Position numbers and translations under genes: made by a program. This document shows positions 56,202 to 64,000 of a stretch of 64,000 bases of DNA, in pieces. Numbering within the stretch: position 1 is the first letter of the stretch; every line of letters starts with the position of its first letter. Below the pieces are notes generated by a model that was not told the DNA's origin, made no database searches, and saw nothing but the letters and a program-made list of their open reading frames with translations. Source of the stretch: Legionella taurinensis (GTDB lineage Bacteria; Pseudomonadota; Gammaproteobacteria; Legionellales; Legionellaceae); contig NZ_UGOZ01000001.1 of the NCBI RefSeq assembly GCF_900452865.1, forward strand, positions 1,984,001 through 2,048,000. Direction: 5' to 3'.

Positions 56202-58079
56202 TTATGTGTTTTCGCTATGACCAAAACATATGTGATATAAGCGAGCAGTTACTCCATTAAGTTTTACGCTTTTTGCCCGCTTATCTTTATCTCGCTCAAC
56301 AAGCCAGCCAACTTCCTCCAAAGTATCCAATATTTTTCGAAGATCAAACCCAGGGGCTGCCTCTTGAATAGCATCGGAAGAAAACATATAGACTCGTCCG
56401 CTGATGCTATTTTTCCACCATCCAGCCCTGTTTTTAATTGATTCTGCATCACTGAATAAAGAAAAGCGGGAGTCACCATGTTTCAGTACAAAATTTGTTA
56501 TAGCATTCAATATCTGGCGATCTTCTGTTTTACCCTCGCCCCTAAATTCATGCCAAGAATGGTAAGCCATTATAGATGCATTTAAAGCCTCATTCGTCTC
56601 CCATCCAGTTAAGCCATATTTAGTAGCCAACTCACCAGCAAATCCTATCAATGCAAATATACCTGCAGCACGAGATGCCACCCCATCATTAGAAAAAAAA
56701 GCGTTTGAATCACAAATTTCTGCGTATAAAGCTGGTAGATGCTGGATATCCTCAGCTATCAGGTTTTCAACAAAAGCCAGTCCTGTATGACCAAATTGAT
56801 TGCTAGTAGCACGCTTTAAATTATCTGCGAAAGTACGCCCGTCAGGCATATCATGTAAATCATCAAACGCACCATAAGTGCGCTTAGTTGCGGGTACATT
56901 AAGTAATCTTGCTTCTTGGCCTGCCTTGATTCGTTTGCCAGCCTCCCCCATATGAATATTGATAGAACACTCACCACTTGATAATACACTTATTCGCCAA
57001 CGCTTTGCTTCTCGCATAGCTCCAGTACGGCGGGCGCGTTGCTTACCGATACCATTAGCTAAGGCATAAATAACAATGCCAATTTCACGAGGCTCACATT
57101 CGCCACTTTCATCTAAAGGTAAGAAAGTATCATTTCTGGATGCAGCGATAGCCTCTAAACCATTCGCTGTAGCTCTCCAAGTACGCATAAAAGCGGGTGA
57201 GCCCCATATGCTGGAAGCAACTTGTAATGCAGTCGTTTTACCTTGGCTTGAATCACCCATTAAATGAATACCAAATCCTCCAACCTCTTGGAGTTTAGCT
57301 AATTTCAACAATGCACCTGCAAATGCGCATGAGGCCGCCAAAAGCAAAATAGGATTATTCCTACATAAACGGCCAACCTGATTTTTCCATTCAGTAATAG
57401 TGCCCTTAGACTTAAAGTCATCTTGGATAGCATGATCCGATTGGAAACGAACCCCCTCTGCTCCAATCACTTTGTTAGGCATAACAAAGACAAGTTTATC
57501 ATGGTGCTTGTGCCAGCCAGTTACTCCAACTGCAACCATGCGATTTTGCGAATGGCAACTGGAAAGCCATCTCAAGAAAAGTCGTGTAGATTCTGGAGCA
57601 ATGCGGACTCCCATTGCAAGTAGTTCCCCACGAATTTCTTCACCCGCTCCTTTGAGTAAATAATTCGGCATAGCCCATTCTTTCCATTGACCATCAGGAT
57701 TGATAAACCTTAACAGAATTCCCCAATCACCCCCATGCTCATTACAAGTAAATGCATCAACATGAATAGGACTGCAAATCCATAAATCTTCAGGATTGTT
57801 GTATTTATCCAAGTTGTGGTAATACAAGCCAGGTTTCAATTGCTTATCCTCAATTTGAAACCAATCATCATGAGTTTGAAATGAAGGTCGTTTAACATTG
57901 GGCCGATTTAATTTATCAGCAGGGGTATCTAGTGGACAAATAATCTCCAAACCAGGTAAATTAGTCCCTCCAGTTTGCTGTCGATTCTCTGTAGAGGAAC
58001 CCCTATATTGCTTGTATGGCTTGATGGTTCTCTCAGTTCCCTGAGTTCCCTTATATTTTTCTTGTGGATTATTAGACAT
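56202..58079 (-). CDS. DUF927-type replicative helicase of a P4-like island
   Basis: It has 625 residues from ATG 58079; GAGGGGAT lies seven bases before. The ATP-binding loop is GIHLMGDSSQGKTTALQVAS near residue 275, with Walker B-like TFLPLDESGE near 322; these are DUF927 hallmarks. The N-terminal 90 residues are low-complexity and link to the primase. With the upstream primase it would make up the two halves of a phage P4 alpha-like replication protein. It starts eight bases before the primase stop. The segment coding for residues about 10-18 (KGTQGTERT) contains 9-base DNA repeats. Confidence 0.88.
   Translation of the reverse strand: MSNNPQEKYKGTQGTERTIKPYKQYRGSSTENRQQTGGTNLPGLEIICPLDTPADKLNRPNVKRPSFQTHDDWFQIEDKQLKPGLYYHNLDKYNNPEDLWICSPIHVDAFTCNEHGGDWGILLRFINPDGQWKEWAMPNYLLKGAGEEIRGELLAMGVRIAPESTRLFLRWLSSCHSQNRMVAVGVTGWHKHHDKLVFVMPNKVIGAEGVRFQSDHAIQDDFKSKGTITEWKNQVGRLCRNNPILLLAASCAFAGALLKLAKLQEVGGFGIHLMGDSSQGKTTALQVASSIWGSPAFMRTWRATANGLEAIAASRNDTFLPLDESGECEPREIGIVIYALANGIGKQRARRTGAMREAKRWRISVLSSGECSINIHMGEAGKRIKAGQEARLLNVPATKRTYGAFDDLHDMPDGRTFADNLKRATSNQFGHTGLAFVENLIAEDIQHLPALYAEICDSNAFFSNDGVASRAAGIFALIGFAGELATKYGLTGWETNEALNASIMAYHSWHEFRGEGKTEDRQILNAITNFVLKHGDSRFSLFSDAESIKNRAGWWKNSISGRVYMFSSDAIQEAAPGFDLRKILDTLEEVGWLVERDKDKRAKSVKLNGVTARLYHICFGHSENT
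58025..58051 (-). repeat. Iteron-like 9-base repeats inside the helicase gene start
   Basis: On the minus strand AGGGAACTC, AGGGAACTG and AGAGAACCA follow one another with an exact 9-base period. They share the GGAAC core with 56088-56114. Confidence 0.55.
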
Positions 58080-58980
58080 AGGATATCCCCTCATCTTGAG
58101 ACCAACACGCTAGATCGTTAAAATCACTTAAATGCTGAGGAGCCCCTATTGGCCATTTCGGCTTAGTTAATAAACTACCGGATTTAATAGCAGCAAGCCT
58201 CCCGTGTGTTAAACCAGGATTATCAGGGTTTAGGCGATCATCATCAGCACATATAATGATTTTTGCTTGAGGAAATTTTTTTCTAATATTATGAGCCACA
58301 GGTTGAAGGTTTCCTGAATTACAAGAAGCAATAACACAAAATTTTGGTTCCAGTTGAGCCAAAGTTGCACCCGTCGCAAAACCCTCACAAATTAATATTT
58401 TATTAGTATTTATGAGGTAATTATTCACCGGTATAAAATTGCCGTGTATTGCTCCCTTTGATAGGAATTTTTTTACGCCATCTTTGGAGATATATTGCAA
58501 ACTTCTGATTGTATTTTGAACATCAACAATAGGCAGCACAATCAATTTACCCGTTTGGCGGGCATAAAACGGAGCAATCTTTTTACTAACTAAATACGCA
58601 TGGTCAAAACTAGCTGAAGAGTAACTATTCCATCTTTTTTCAGCTAAATTTGATGCTTCTTGTTGCTCGATGAGTTTTTTTTCATTGTATAAACGTTTTA
58701 CATTATTCATGTGGCGTTTATATTCTGCTCGCTCATTCATACTCATATAGCGAGTATTCTTAAAAGTCCAAATGCATTTACGATTTGTACGCCAGTCACC
58801 AAATACCCCAGCACAAAACTCACCATTGAATAAAACATACCAGCCATTAGTAGTTCCCGGCTTGTGATTGTTTATATGAAATCGATGGATTTCTCCATCA
58901 CAAATTATAGGTACAGGTGGGTTAAATCCCTGAATTAGCATTGCCGATTGAAAATCATCAATCACTTTATTAATATCCAT
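58072..58980 (-). CDS. TOPRIM-domain primase of a P4-like island
   Basis: It has 302 residues. An N-terminal region (GEIHRFHINNHKPGTTNGWYVLF) of zinc-free primase type is followed by a TOPRIM domain: ILICEGFATGATLAQL near residue 200 with the catalytic Glu, and AKIIICADDDRLNP near residue 243 with the Asp cluster. It ends LSDFNDLAC, as in island primases. It makes RNA primers for island replication and is translationally coupled to the helicase. Confidence 0.88.
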   Translation of the reverse strand: MDINKVIDDFQSAMLIQGFNPPVPIICDGEIHRFHINNHKPGTTNGWYVLFNGEFCAGVFGDWRTNRKCIWTFKNTRYMSMNERAEYKRHMNNVKRLYNEKKLIEQQEASNLAEKRWNSYSSASFDHAYLVSKKIAPFYARQTGKLIVLPIVDVQNTIRSLQYISKDGVKKFLSKGAIHGNFIPVNNYLINTNKILICEGFATGATLAQLEPKFCVIASCNSGNLQPVAHNIRKKFPQAKIIICADDDRLNPDNPGLTHGRLAAIKSGSLLTKPKWPIGAPQHLSDFNDLACWSQDEGISYV

Positions 58981-59065
58981 ATTGTAAACTCAAATAATTA
59001 ATTGTCCTTGAAAGAAGCTATATCTGCCGAGATGTAGCTTCCTCTCCTTTTTATTTTTCAAGACT

Positions 59066-59284
59066 TTAAAAAACTCCGCTTTCAATAAGCTGGCGAATAT
59101 CCTTCACTCGCCAAGCAGTTGTTCGAGGGCCCAGTTTGACAGGTTGTGGAAATCTGCCACTTTTAACGCCTGCCCACCAAGTGGTTCTGCCAACAGGAAT
59201 TAATGGAGCTATAGGGGGTATTCGTTTTTTGTTACCGAGTATCTGATTAAGGCGTATAAAGCCCTCAGGAGGTAAGTCATGCAT
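59066..59284 (-). CDS. AlpA-family transcriptional regulator
   Basis: It has 72 residues: FIRLNQILGNKKRIPPIAPLIPVGRTTWWAGVKSGRFPQPVKLGPRTTAWRVKDIRQLI. The helix-turn-helix and the terminal TAWRVxDI motif are typical of AlpA regulators, which activate excision or integrase expression in P4-like elements. It stands alone between the primase and the unknown gene at 59387. Confidence 0.9.
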   Translation of the reverse strand: MHDLPPEGFIRLNQILGNKKRIPPIAPLIPVGRTTWWAGVKSGRFPQPVKLGPRTTAWRVKDIRQLIESGVF

Positions 59285-59386
59285 GGTAGAATTATCCTTA
59301 TTCTAAAAAATTCGAGACAATTCTATTAGATTCGTTACAGGCTGAATCGGATTTCCGTTTATCAAAAAGGAAATCCGAATTGCTGT

Positions 59387-60109
59387 TCATCTTTTTATTG
59401 GTGGGTGTTGCTCACATGCATAATTTAACCATTTGCGTACTGTACCTACATCAATATTTTCACCTAATTTATCAGTCATAGCTTGCGCTAATTCTGCTGG
59501 TACGGAGCTTTTTTTATCACTACTATTAAAACCATAACCATCAATAGCCATTAATGAAATTAATTTAAAAATACTAGTCATCATTTTTGAATTTTCATTA
59601 ATTTGATTATTACCCGTTAGCTCTTCCAACTGTTCTCTTAATTTATCATTTTCACTTGAAAGGCTAATCAATTGATCTTGCATATTCTCATTGAGAAGCT
59701 CGGTGGTATGAAGAATTTCTGACACACTTTTTTCTGATTGTTGAAGTGCACGAAGGGACTCTAATTTGTCGTTTAGAAAAGAATCTAACTCGGCTTCTTC
59801 ACAAAGATAATCATTCCATGCCCCATTACTTTCTAGTTCTAAACCATTACTTTCCGCCCAAGTAGATAAATCGAAAGCATTTAATATAGCGGGGTTGGTA
59901 AGAAAACCATTAAGAACTCGCGTTGTACCCCTAACCAATTTTAATACACCCCTTTCAATATCTTCGATTATTGCCTCTTCAATTTCCTCAACACTTGCCA
60001 GATCTGCATGCCACAACCCTTCATAAATCTTTTTTGCAGCCTCCCCAACAGTAAGCTCATATAAATCGCCAAAATATGCTCTTTTATAATACTCATATGT
60101 ATACGACAT
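59387..60109 (-). CDS. Island protein of unknown function with a coiled coil
   Basis: It has 240 residues. The N-terminus (VGEAAKKIYEGLWHADLASVEEIEEAIIEDI) is acidic and helical; residues about 120-180 form a coiled coil (DNKLESLRALQQSEKSV then LNENMQDQLISLSSENDKLREQLEEL). The C-terminal AELAQAMTDKLGENIDVGTVRKWLNYAC resembles a DNA-binding or replication-associated helix found in P4-like islands. I do not recognise the family. It lies between the integrase and AlpA genes. Confidence 0.65.
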   Translation of the reverse strand: MSYTYEYYKRAYFGDLYELTVGEAAKKIYEGLWHADLASVEEIEEAIIEDIERGVLKLVRGTTRVLNGFLTNPAILNAFDLSTWAESNGLELESNGAWNDYLCEEAELDSFLNDKLESLRALQQSEKSVSEILHTTELLNENMQDQLISLSSENDKLREQLEELTGNNQINENSKMMTSIFKLISLMAIDGYGFNSSDKKSSVPAELAQAMTDKLGENIDVGTVRKWLNYACEQHPPIKR

Positions 60110-60151
60110 CTACATCCTCTTCTAATTTAAATAATATTTAACTCAAACCAA

Positions 60152-61429
60152 CTATTTATTAGGTGTTGCAATATATTTCTGCACTATATCTCCCCATGCC
60201 AACCATCCTTCTTTTTGCTCATTTGAATAAACAGCACGCTGATAGATAGCCTCAAGTTTATTTAGTGGTTGGTGATTTAACATTTTTTCAATAATATGAG
60301 GCGAGATCTTCAAATGTTCACCCCAAGCGGTTGCAGCTGATCGGCGTATATCATGAATAGTAAAATGATCTAAATCAGCTAACGAGGCGTTATCTTCTTT
60401 TCTTTTCTTAGATCCTTTGGTAGTACCCCTTAAACGAGAAATAACCCCAGTCAGAGTATCTTCATGTATGTGTCCTCCTTCTTGATAACGACCTGTATCA
60501 AAAACCCATAATGAAGACAAAGATCTTTCTTTGAGAGCTGTAAGAATGTTAACCGCCATAGAAGATAAATACACAGTATGAGCTTTGTTATTTTTTGTTC
60601 TGGTTGAGGGTAACTTCCACTCTTGAGCTTGAAGATCTAATTCAGACCAACGCATACCTGCAACTTCACCACGTCGTGCACCAGTTAAGATTAATAACTT
60701 AATTGCAGCTACAGTAACGAAAGAAAGGGTCGAAGATGTGTTTTTTTCCTCTAAATCTAATGCCTGCCATAACCTATTCAATTCAGTTAATGACAATACT
60801 CGATCGCGTGGTCTATTTGCTGTAGCTGCAAAATCCTTTGGTTTTAACATACGAGCGGGATTTTGCTCTATCATATGGCGTGTTAAACCATAATCAAGCA
60901 TCAAATTAAGAGTAGTAAGTGCCTTACGAGTTTCTTCTTTAATCCCTTTGCGCGTCATCGCATCTAATGCAGTCGCCAGATGAGAACGAGTCACATCTCT
61001 GGCTAATATATTCCCAAGAACTGATTTTAAATGAATTCTCCATCGGTCTTCATGTCGTTTAATCCAGGTTGGGCTAACCTCTTTAGCCATTTTTGTGAAG
61101 TCTATCCAAACATCAAATAATCCTTGCATTGACATAGCATTAATATTTTCTGCTTTGATGGCTGCCCTAGCATTTCGTGGATCAATACCTTTAGCAACTA
61201 ACTTTCGTAATTCAAGGATTGTTTCGCGAGCTGCTTTTAAAGAGAGGTCAGATAGAGAGCCCAGCGTCATTTGTAACCATTTACGATCAGTGCCTAAACG
61301 ATAGCAAAATAGCCAGCTTTTCGCCTCGCTAGGTCGAATACGAAGAAAAAGACCATCACCATCTGGCAAGCGTCGTTCTTTACCATTTGATTTTTCATGC
61401 TCAATTTTTTTAGGGTTTAATTTACCCAT
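60152..61429 (-). CDS. int: P4-type tyrosine integrase
   Basis: It catalyses site-specific recombination between tRNA and island att sites. The ATG at 61429 gives 425 residues with GAGGT upstream; the frame to 61516 would run through the GGTATAGCC repeats and is not used. The N-terminal DUF4102 arm-binding domain (LPDGDGLFLRI, GSLSDLSLKAARE) is followed by the core-binding and catalytic domains with Arg in LTGARRGEVAGMRW, His-Arg in HDIRRSAAT, and His/Tyr in LNHQPLNKLEAIYQRAVY. It lies next to the far attachment site. Confidence 0.95.
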   Translation of the reverse strand: MGKLNPKKIEHEKSNGKERRLPDGDGLFLRIRPSEAKSWLFCYRLGTDRKWLQMTLGSLSDLSLKAARETILELRKLVAKGIDPRNARAAIKAENINAMSMQGLFDVWIDFTKMAKEVSPTWIKRHEDRWRIHLKSVLGNILARDVTRSHLATALDAMTRKGIKEETRKALTTLNLMLDYGLTRHMIEQNPARMLKPKDFAATANRPRDRVLSLTELNRLWQALDLEEKNTSSTLSFVTVAAIKLLILTGARRGEVAGMRWSELDLQAQEWKLPSTRTKNNKAHTVYLSSMAVNILTALKERSLSSLWVFDTGRYQEGGHIHEDTLTGVISRLRGTTKGSKKRKEDNASLADLDHFTIHDIRRSAATAWGEHLKISPHIIEKMLNHQPLNKLEAIYQRAVYSNEQKEGWLAWGDIVQKYIATPNK

Positions 61430-61446
61430 TAAATACCTCATATATG

Positions 61447-61467
61447 GGTATAGCCTCGGGTATAGCC
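61447..61467 (+). repeat. Two GGTATAGCC repeats near the integrase start
   Basis: Copies at 61447 and 61459 have the same 12-base period as the three copies at 43543-43575. They lie 18 bases before the integrase ATG on its upstream side, so the integrase may also regulate itself through them. Confidence 0.7.
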
Positions 61468-61585
61468 AAATTGGTGGATAGTGCGGTATTTTAATGAACA
61501 TCAACGAATGATGCAAATTGATTATTCCATTGATTTACAAGGTTTTATGAACAATAATGCACTTTAACAAATAACACATATTGCG

Positions 61586-61631
61586 CCTCCTAAGGGGCAG
61601 GTCGGAGGTTCAAATCCTCTCCGGGACGCCA
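61586..61631 (+). repeat. Far attachment site: displaced 3' end of tRNA-Arg
   Basis: It matches 43440-43485 at 42 of 46 positions, from the anticodon loop to CCA. The differences keep a foldable T arm (GGAGG with CCTCT). There is no 5' half, so it is not a working tRNA; it marks the island end. Confidence 0.85.
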
Positions 61632-61692
61632 TATTAATTTCTTCTACGGCCGTTTGCCCATTGTTACTCTGATTCTTTATTGCAATCCGGGA

Positions 61693-62754
61693 TTACATAA
61701 AATAACCCGGGATCACTTTCGGCTGGGATTCCTTCTCCACTGGATTTAGCATGTCCAATATAATGTATTGAGCATTCTTTTTAAGGAAAACAGTTAAGTG
61801 TGCCTTTCCTAGATTGGACCACCCAGAGGTTCTATCTTGAACAAGATCATTGTATATTTTATCAACAAATTTCTCATCGATGGCGAGGGTCAATTGAGGC
61901 CGAAGTGTCTTTAGCAACCCTAACCAGTACAAACCGAGGGTTGTCGTACAGGAGCCATGCAATGCCGAATTTATTAAATCACCCACCGTTCGCTCAGCGT
62001 TTGTTTGAATATTTTTTGCCCACAAATAGTCTAATCCTTTCTTTTCCTCAGGACTTAACGTATCAGATAAGACTTGTATCAATAGTTGGTAGCCATAAGA
62101 ACTTAACGCATCAGTCAGGCCACCGGGTAAAAAGTTGGACGTCAACCCACCCTTTTGGCAGCTCAGTACCAACATCACTTCCACAGCATCCAAAATAGCA
62201 TTCAGCTTCTCTTTACCAATACTGGTTAAGGAAAGCTCTGCTTTGTTGGGTTGAACATTGAGATATTCCTTGTAATACTCAGGATATCGTTTTTTTAATT
62301 GAGAAAGAAAGCGCTCTTGATCGCGTTCGCTCATCTCCGTGGCCTCTACATCATCGAAATGCAGTGTCGTGCGTAGAAAGCCTTTGTATTTATTGGCCAA
62401 ATAAACCGTTTCCAATGAATAAGCGATGTACTTTTTACCCTTTAAATTATCCAGTGAAACAAACACATCATCTTTAAGATAAAGCTCTTCCCAGGTTTCA
62501 TAAGCATTAGAAGAATAGTTTTCGTCAAAATGGACTTCAGGCATCATTAACGGCAATGGATGCTGGTCATCGATGATTTTTGCAATGGAATAAATCGAGC
62601 GGAAACGGGTCTTGCAAGGAGCATCAAGGAAAGCCTCTTTATGGTTAATCCAGTTTCTCGACAGGACAATAATTTGATCTAATTTGATGTAGCTTGAGTA
62701 AGTTTGGTTCGTTCCTGTTTTTTTATTGTCCTTCTTTTCAAATTTTTCTAGCAT
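61693..62754 (-). CDS. Protein of unknown function outside the island end
   Basis: It has 353 residues, apparently soluble with no signal peptide or membrane segment. Visible segments include IKLDQIIVLSRNWINHKEAF, KKYIAYSLETVYLANKYKGF and a helical C-terminal third (ERTVGDLINSALHGSCTTTLGLYW). I do not recognise a family. It starts 48 bases from the far att site, so it may be a core gene next to the tRNA or remnant cargo. Codon use looks like the core more than the island, but this was not measured. Confidence 0.6.
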   Translation of the reverse strand: MLEKFEKKDNKKTGTNQTYSSYIKLDQIIVLSRNWINHKEAFLDAPCKTRFRSIYSIAKIIDDQHPLPLMMPEVHFDENYSSNAYETWEELYLKDDVFVSLDNLKGKKYIAYSLETVYLANKYKGFLRTTLHFDDVEATEMSERDQERFLSQLKKRYPEYYKEYLNVQPNKAELSLTSIGKEKLNAILDAVEVMLVLSCQKGGLTSNFLPGGLTDALSSYGYQLLIQVLSDTLSPEEKKGLDYLWAKNIQTNAERTVGDLINSALHGSCTTTLGLYWLGLLKTLRPQLTLAIDEKFVDKIYNDLVQDRTSGWSNLGKAHLTVFLKKNAQYIILDMLNPVEKESQPKVIPGYFM

Positions 62755-63310
62755 GTTACATCTCTTTACATAGTGACCAATTAGTTGGTTTTTTGAATAA
62801 ATATATTGCGGATTGGATTATAAAGAACAAATATTAACCAACGATTAACTGGCTATGTTGTAAACAGGGGTTAGCAAATCGTATTGATGGGTTTTTGGAG
62901 CAGGAACGAGTGAACGCCGGCTTCGTGTCGAAAGTCATAAATGGTATTTAAATCATTGGCTTAGTGATGGAGTCATTGATGTTATATTCGCTCGTTTCAA
63001 TACGCTATTTTCAGTGATTCCCGCTTACAGGAAAGGTTTTTCTACATAAAAGTCAGGCCGCTTTACACTTTGTTATCCTTTCTTTAAACTTTCTTTTCAC
63101 GTTAGGCTTTACGCCCTCCTCTTTTGCCATTGGCAACCGTATTGTGGCTGCCAGTAGCGCGCCCTCGGATTTTCATTTAATCGAATAACACTGTCCATAT
63201 AAAATACTATTTGACCATTTAGTCACGCAGTGGCAATATGCTTAAAATTTGAACTTTCCGGCCTGTCCGGGGATTCCGCTTTTTATTGTTATGATGAAAT
63301 AAGGGAAGCC
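62755..63310. other. Intergenic region before the leucine-rich-repeat gene
   Basis: No tRNA, repeat or terminator is seen from 62755 to 63229. From 63230 the LRR reading frame is already open upstream of its chosen start (see finding at 63238). The region should carry the promoters of both divergent genes. Confidence 0.4.
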
Positions 63311-64000
63311 ATGCGTGTTGAACTATTCAATCGTTCGATTGAAGCAATCATTGCCAAATTGCACCAGCTCAAGGGCTCATGGATTTCTGAGCTCCATTTG
63401 CCAGGTAACCGGCTGGGTGAGGAAAAGTTCACTGAATTAGCACTTCTATTCAGCATGTTTAAGTATTTTGGCATTCATTCCCTTAATCTGCACCTCAATG
63501 CTCTCGGGCAAAACGCCGGGCCGACAGGGGTGGAATGGGTGGCTCTGTTCAACCTACTAAAGGACTCTGGGATAAGCCATCTCGATTTAGGCTCTAATCA
63601 CTTTGGACTAAGAACCGGCCCTGAACTGATCGCTCTGTTCAGCGCGCTTAAAGGTTCTTCCATCACCCGCCTCCATTTAAAAAGTAATGACCTTAACCAA
63701 AAAACAGGGGCTGAGTTAGCTGCCTTAATCGCCGTTTTAAGCGAGTCAGGCCTCATTCAACTCGATTTAAGTTACAATTATTTGGGACAACGGCCAGCCC
63801 ATGAATTAATCGAGTTATTTCAAACCTGGCACGGCAGGTCCATGGCTGTTCTTGATTTGGCCCACAATGAGTTGGGTAAACAGGACGGCGCCACATTGGC
63901 GATCCTGTTCAGCGCATTTCAACACTCGTTAATCACTCACCTTGGTTTACGCAGTAATGATTTGTATCTAAGAACCGGCACTGAATTCAACGCCCTGCTG
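63311..64000 (+). CDS. Leucine-rich-repeat protein, 3' end outside the window
   Basis: At least 230 codons are open to the right edge. Repeats of about 32-35 residues carry LHLPGNRLG, LNLHLNALGQNAG, LDLGSNHFGLRTG, LHLKSNDLNQKTG, LDLSYNYLGQ, LDLAHNELGKQDG and LGLRSNDLYLRTG: the pattern LxLxxNxLG-x-(K/R)TG of ribonuclease-inhibitor-like LRRs, which Legionella uses in Dot/Icm effectors. The ATG at 63311 has AAGGGA five bases before. The frame stays open to GTG 63230, adding about 27 residues. No signal peptide is visible. Confidence 0.8.
   Translation, partial: MRVELFNRSIEAIIAKLHQLKGSWISELHLPGNRLGEEKFTELALLFSMFKYFGIHSLNLHLNALGQNAGPTGVEWVALFNLLKDSGISHLDLGSNHFGLRTGPELIALFSALKGSSITRLHLKSNDLNQKTGAELAALIAVLSESGLIQLDLSYNYLGQRPAHELIELFQTWHGRSMAVLDLAHNELGKQDGATLAILFSAFQHSLITHLGLRSNDLYLRTGTEFNALL

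Larger units (their letters stand above)
43440..61631. mobile_element. P4-like integrated island in tRNA-Arg
   Basis: An approximately 18.2-kb AT-rich segment bounded by a repeat of the tRNA 3' end. From the far end inward: integrase, unknown gene, AlpA regulator, TOPRIM primase, DUF927 helicase (satellite-type replication genes), then a type I restriction operon with a reverse transcriptase, a toxin-antitoxin pair and two further cargo genes. No capsid, portal, tail or conjugation genes are visible, so it is a satellite or integrative island needing a helper to move. Direct GGTATAGCC repeats at both ends and iterons around the primase support autonomous excision and replication. Confidence 0.88.

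Noticed and set aside
61430-61516. 29-residue N-terminal extension of the integrase
   Set aside because: It is encoded by the GGTATAGCC repeats, lacks family similarity, and a good ribosome site lies before ATG 61429.
43486-61585. Complete prophage
   Set aside because: No capsid, portal, terminase, tail or lysis genes; only satellite-type replication and integration genes.
61586-61631. A second tRNA-Arg gene
   Set aside because: Only the 3' 46 bases are present; there is no acceptor 5' strand or D arm. It is an att remnant.
1-64000. CRISPR array
   Set aside because: No regularly spaced 24-48 base direct repeats with unique spacers and no cas genes were seen.

Overview
The window looks like a Legionella chromosome. 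The evidence is the conserved block surE-yqaA-nlpD-rpoS-hmgA-yebC-ruvC-ruvA next to an OmpR/histidine-kinase pair (PmrA/PmrB in L. pneumophila), together with several proteins of eukaryotic or effector-like type: a protein kinase, a Ras-like GTPase remnant, an F-box-like protein, a leucine-rich-repeat protein and a GDSL lipase. No species is claimed.

Layout. 1-11.8 kb is housekeeping: an exported protein (partial), cysS, glnS, trpA, trpB, trpF, truA and fimV, all on the minus strand, then folD facing dsbB plus a small DUF5993-type gene. 12.2-15.7 kb is accessory: an F-box-like effector candidate, a reverse-transcriptase pseudogene broken in three places and an ISKra4-type transposase. 15.7-22.7 kb holds small stress-type genes (DUF1328, CsbD, PA3496-like), rlmJ, gloB, a GDSL lipase, a cold-shock gene, mltD and a degenerate small GTPase. 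23-32.6 kb is conserved core: yciB, pmrAB, ruvA-ruvC-yebC, hmgA, rpoS, nlpD, a YqaA-type membrane protein, surE and a lipoprotein. 32.8-43.4 kb mixes metabolism (malic enzyme, quinone-reductase-like dehydrogenase, thiolase, ETF-ubiquinone oxidoreductase) with host-interaction candidates (HAD protein, kinase, chagasin-type inhibitor, large membrane lipase).

43.44-61.63 kb is an integrated, AT-rich, P4-like island sitting in the 3' end of a tRNA-Arg(CCT) gene. It has a 46-bp imperfect repeat of the tRNA 3' end at the far side, 12-bp-period GGTATAGCC repeats near both ends, a P4-type integrase, an AlpA regulator, and a TOPRIM primase plus DUF927 helicase flanked by 9-bp iteron-like repeats. Its cargo is defensive: a HigB/HigA-ImmA toxin-antitoxin pair with a 'beta' protein and a convergent sce7726-type gene, and an operon HTH-hsdM-yhcG-hsdS-RT-hsdR. 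In that operon an Abi-like reverse transcriptase lies between the specificity and restriction subunits, with overlapping reading frames on both sides. This is the most interesting system in the window.

Beyond the island are one unrecognised gene and the start of a leucine-rich-repeat protein that runs off the right edge.
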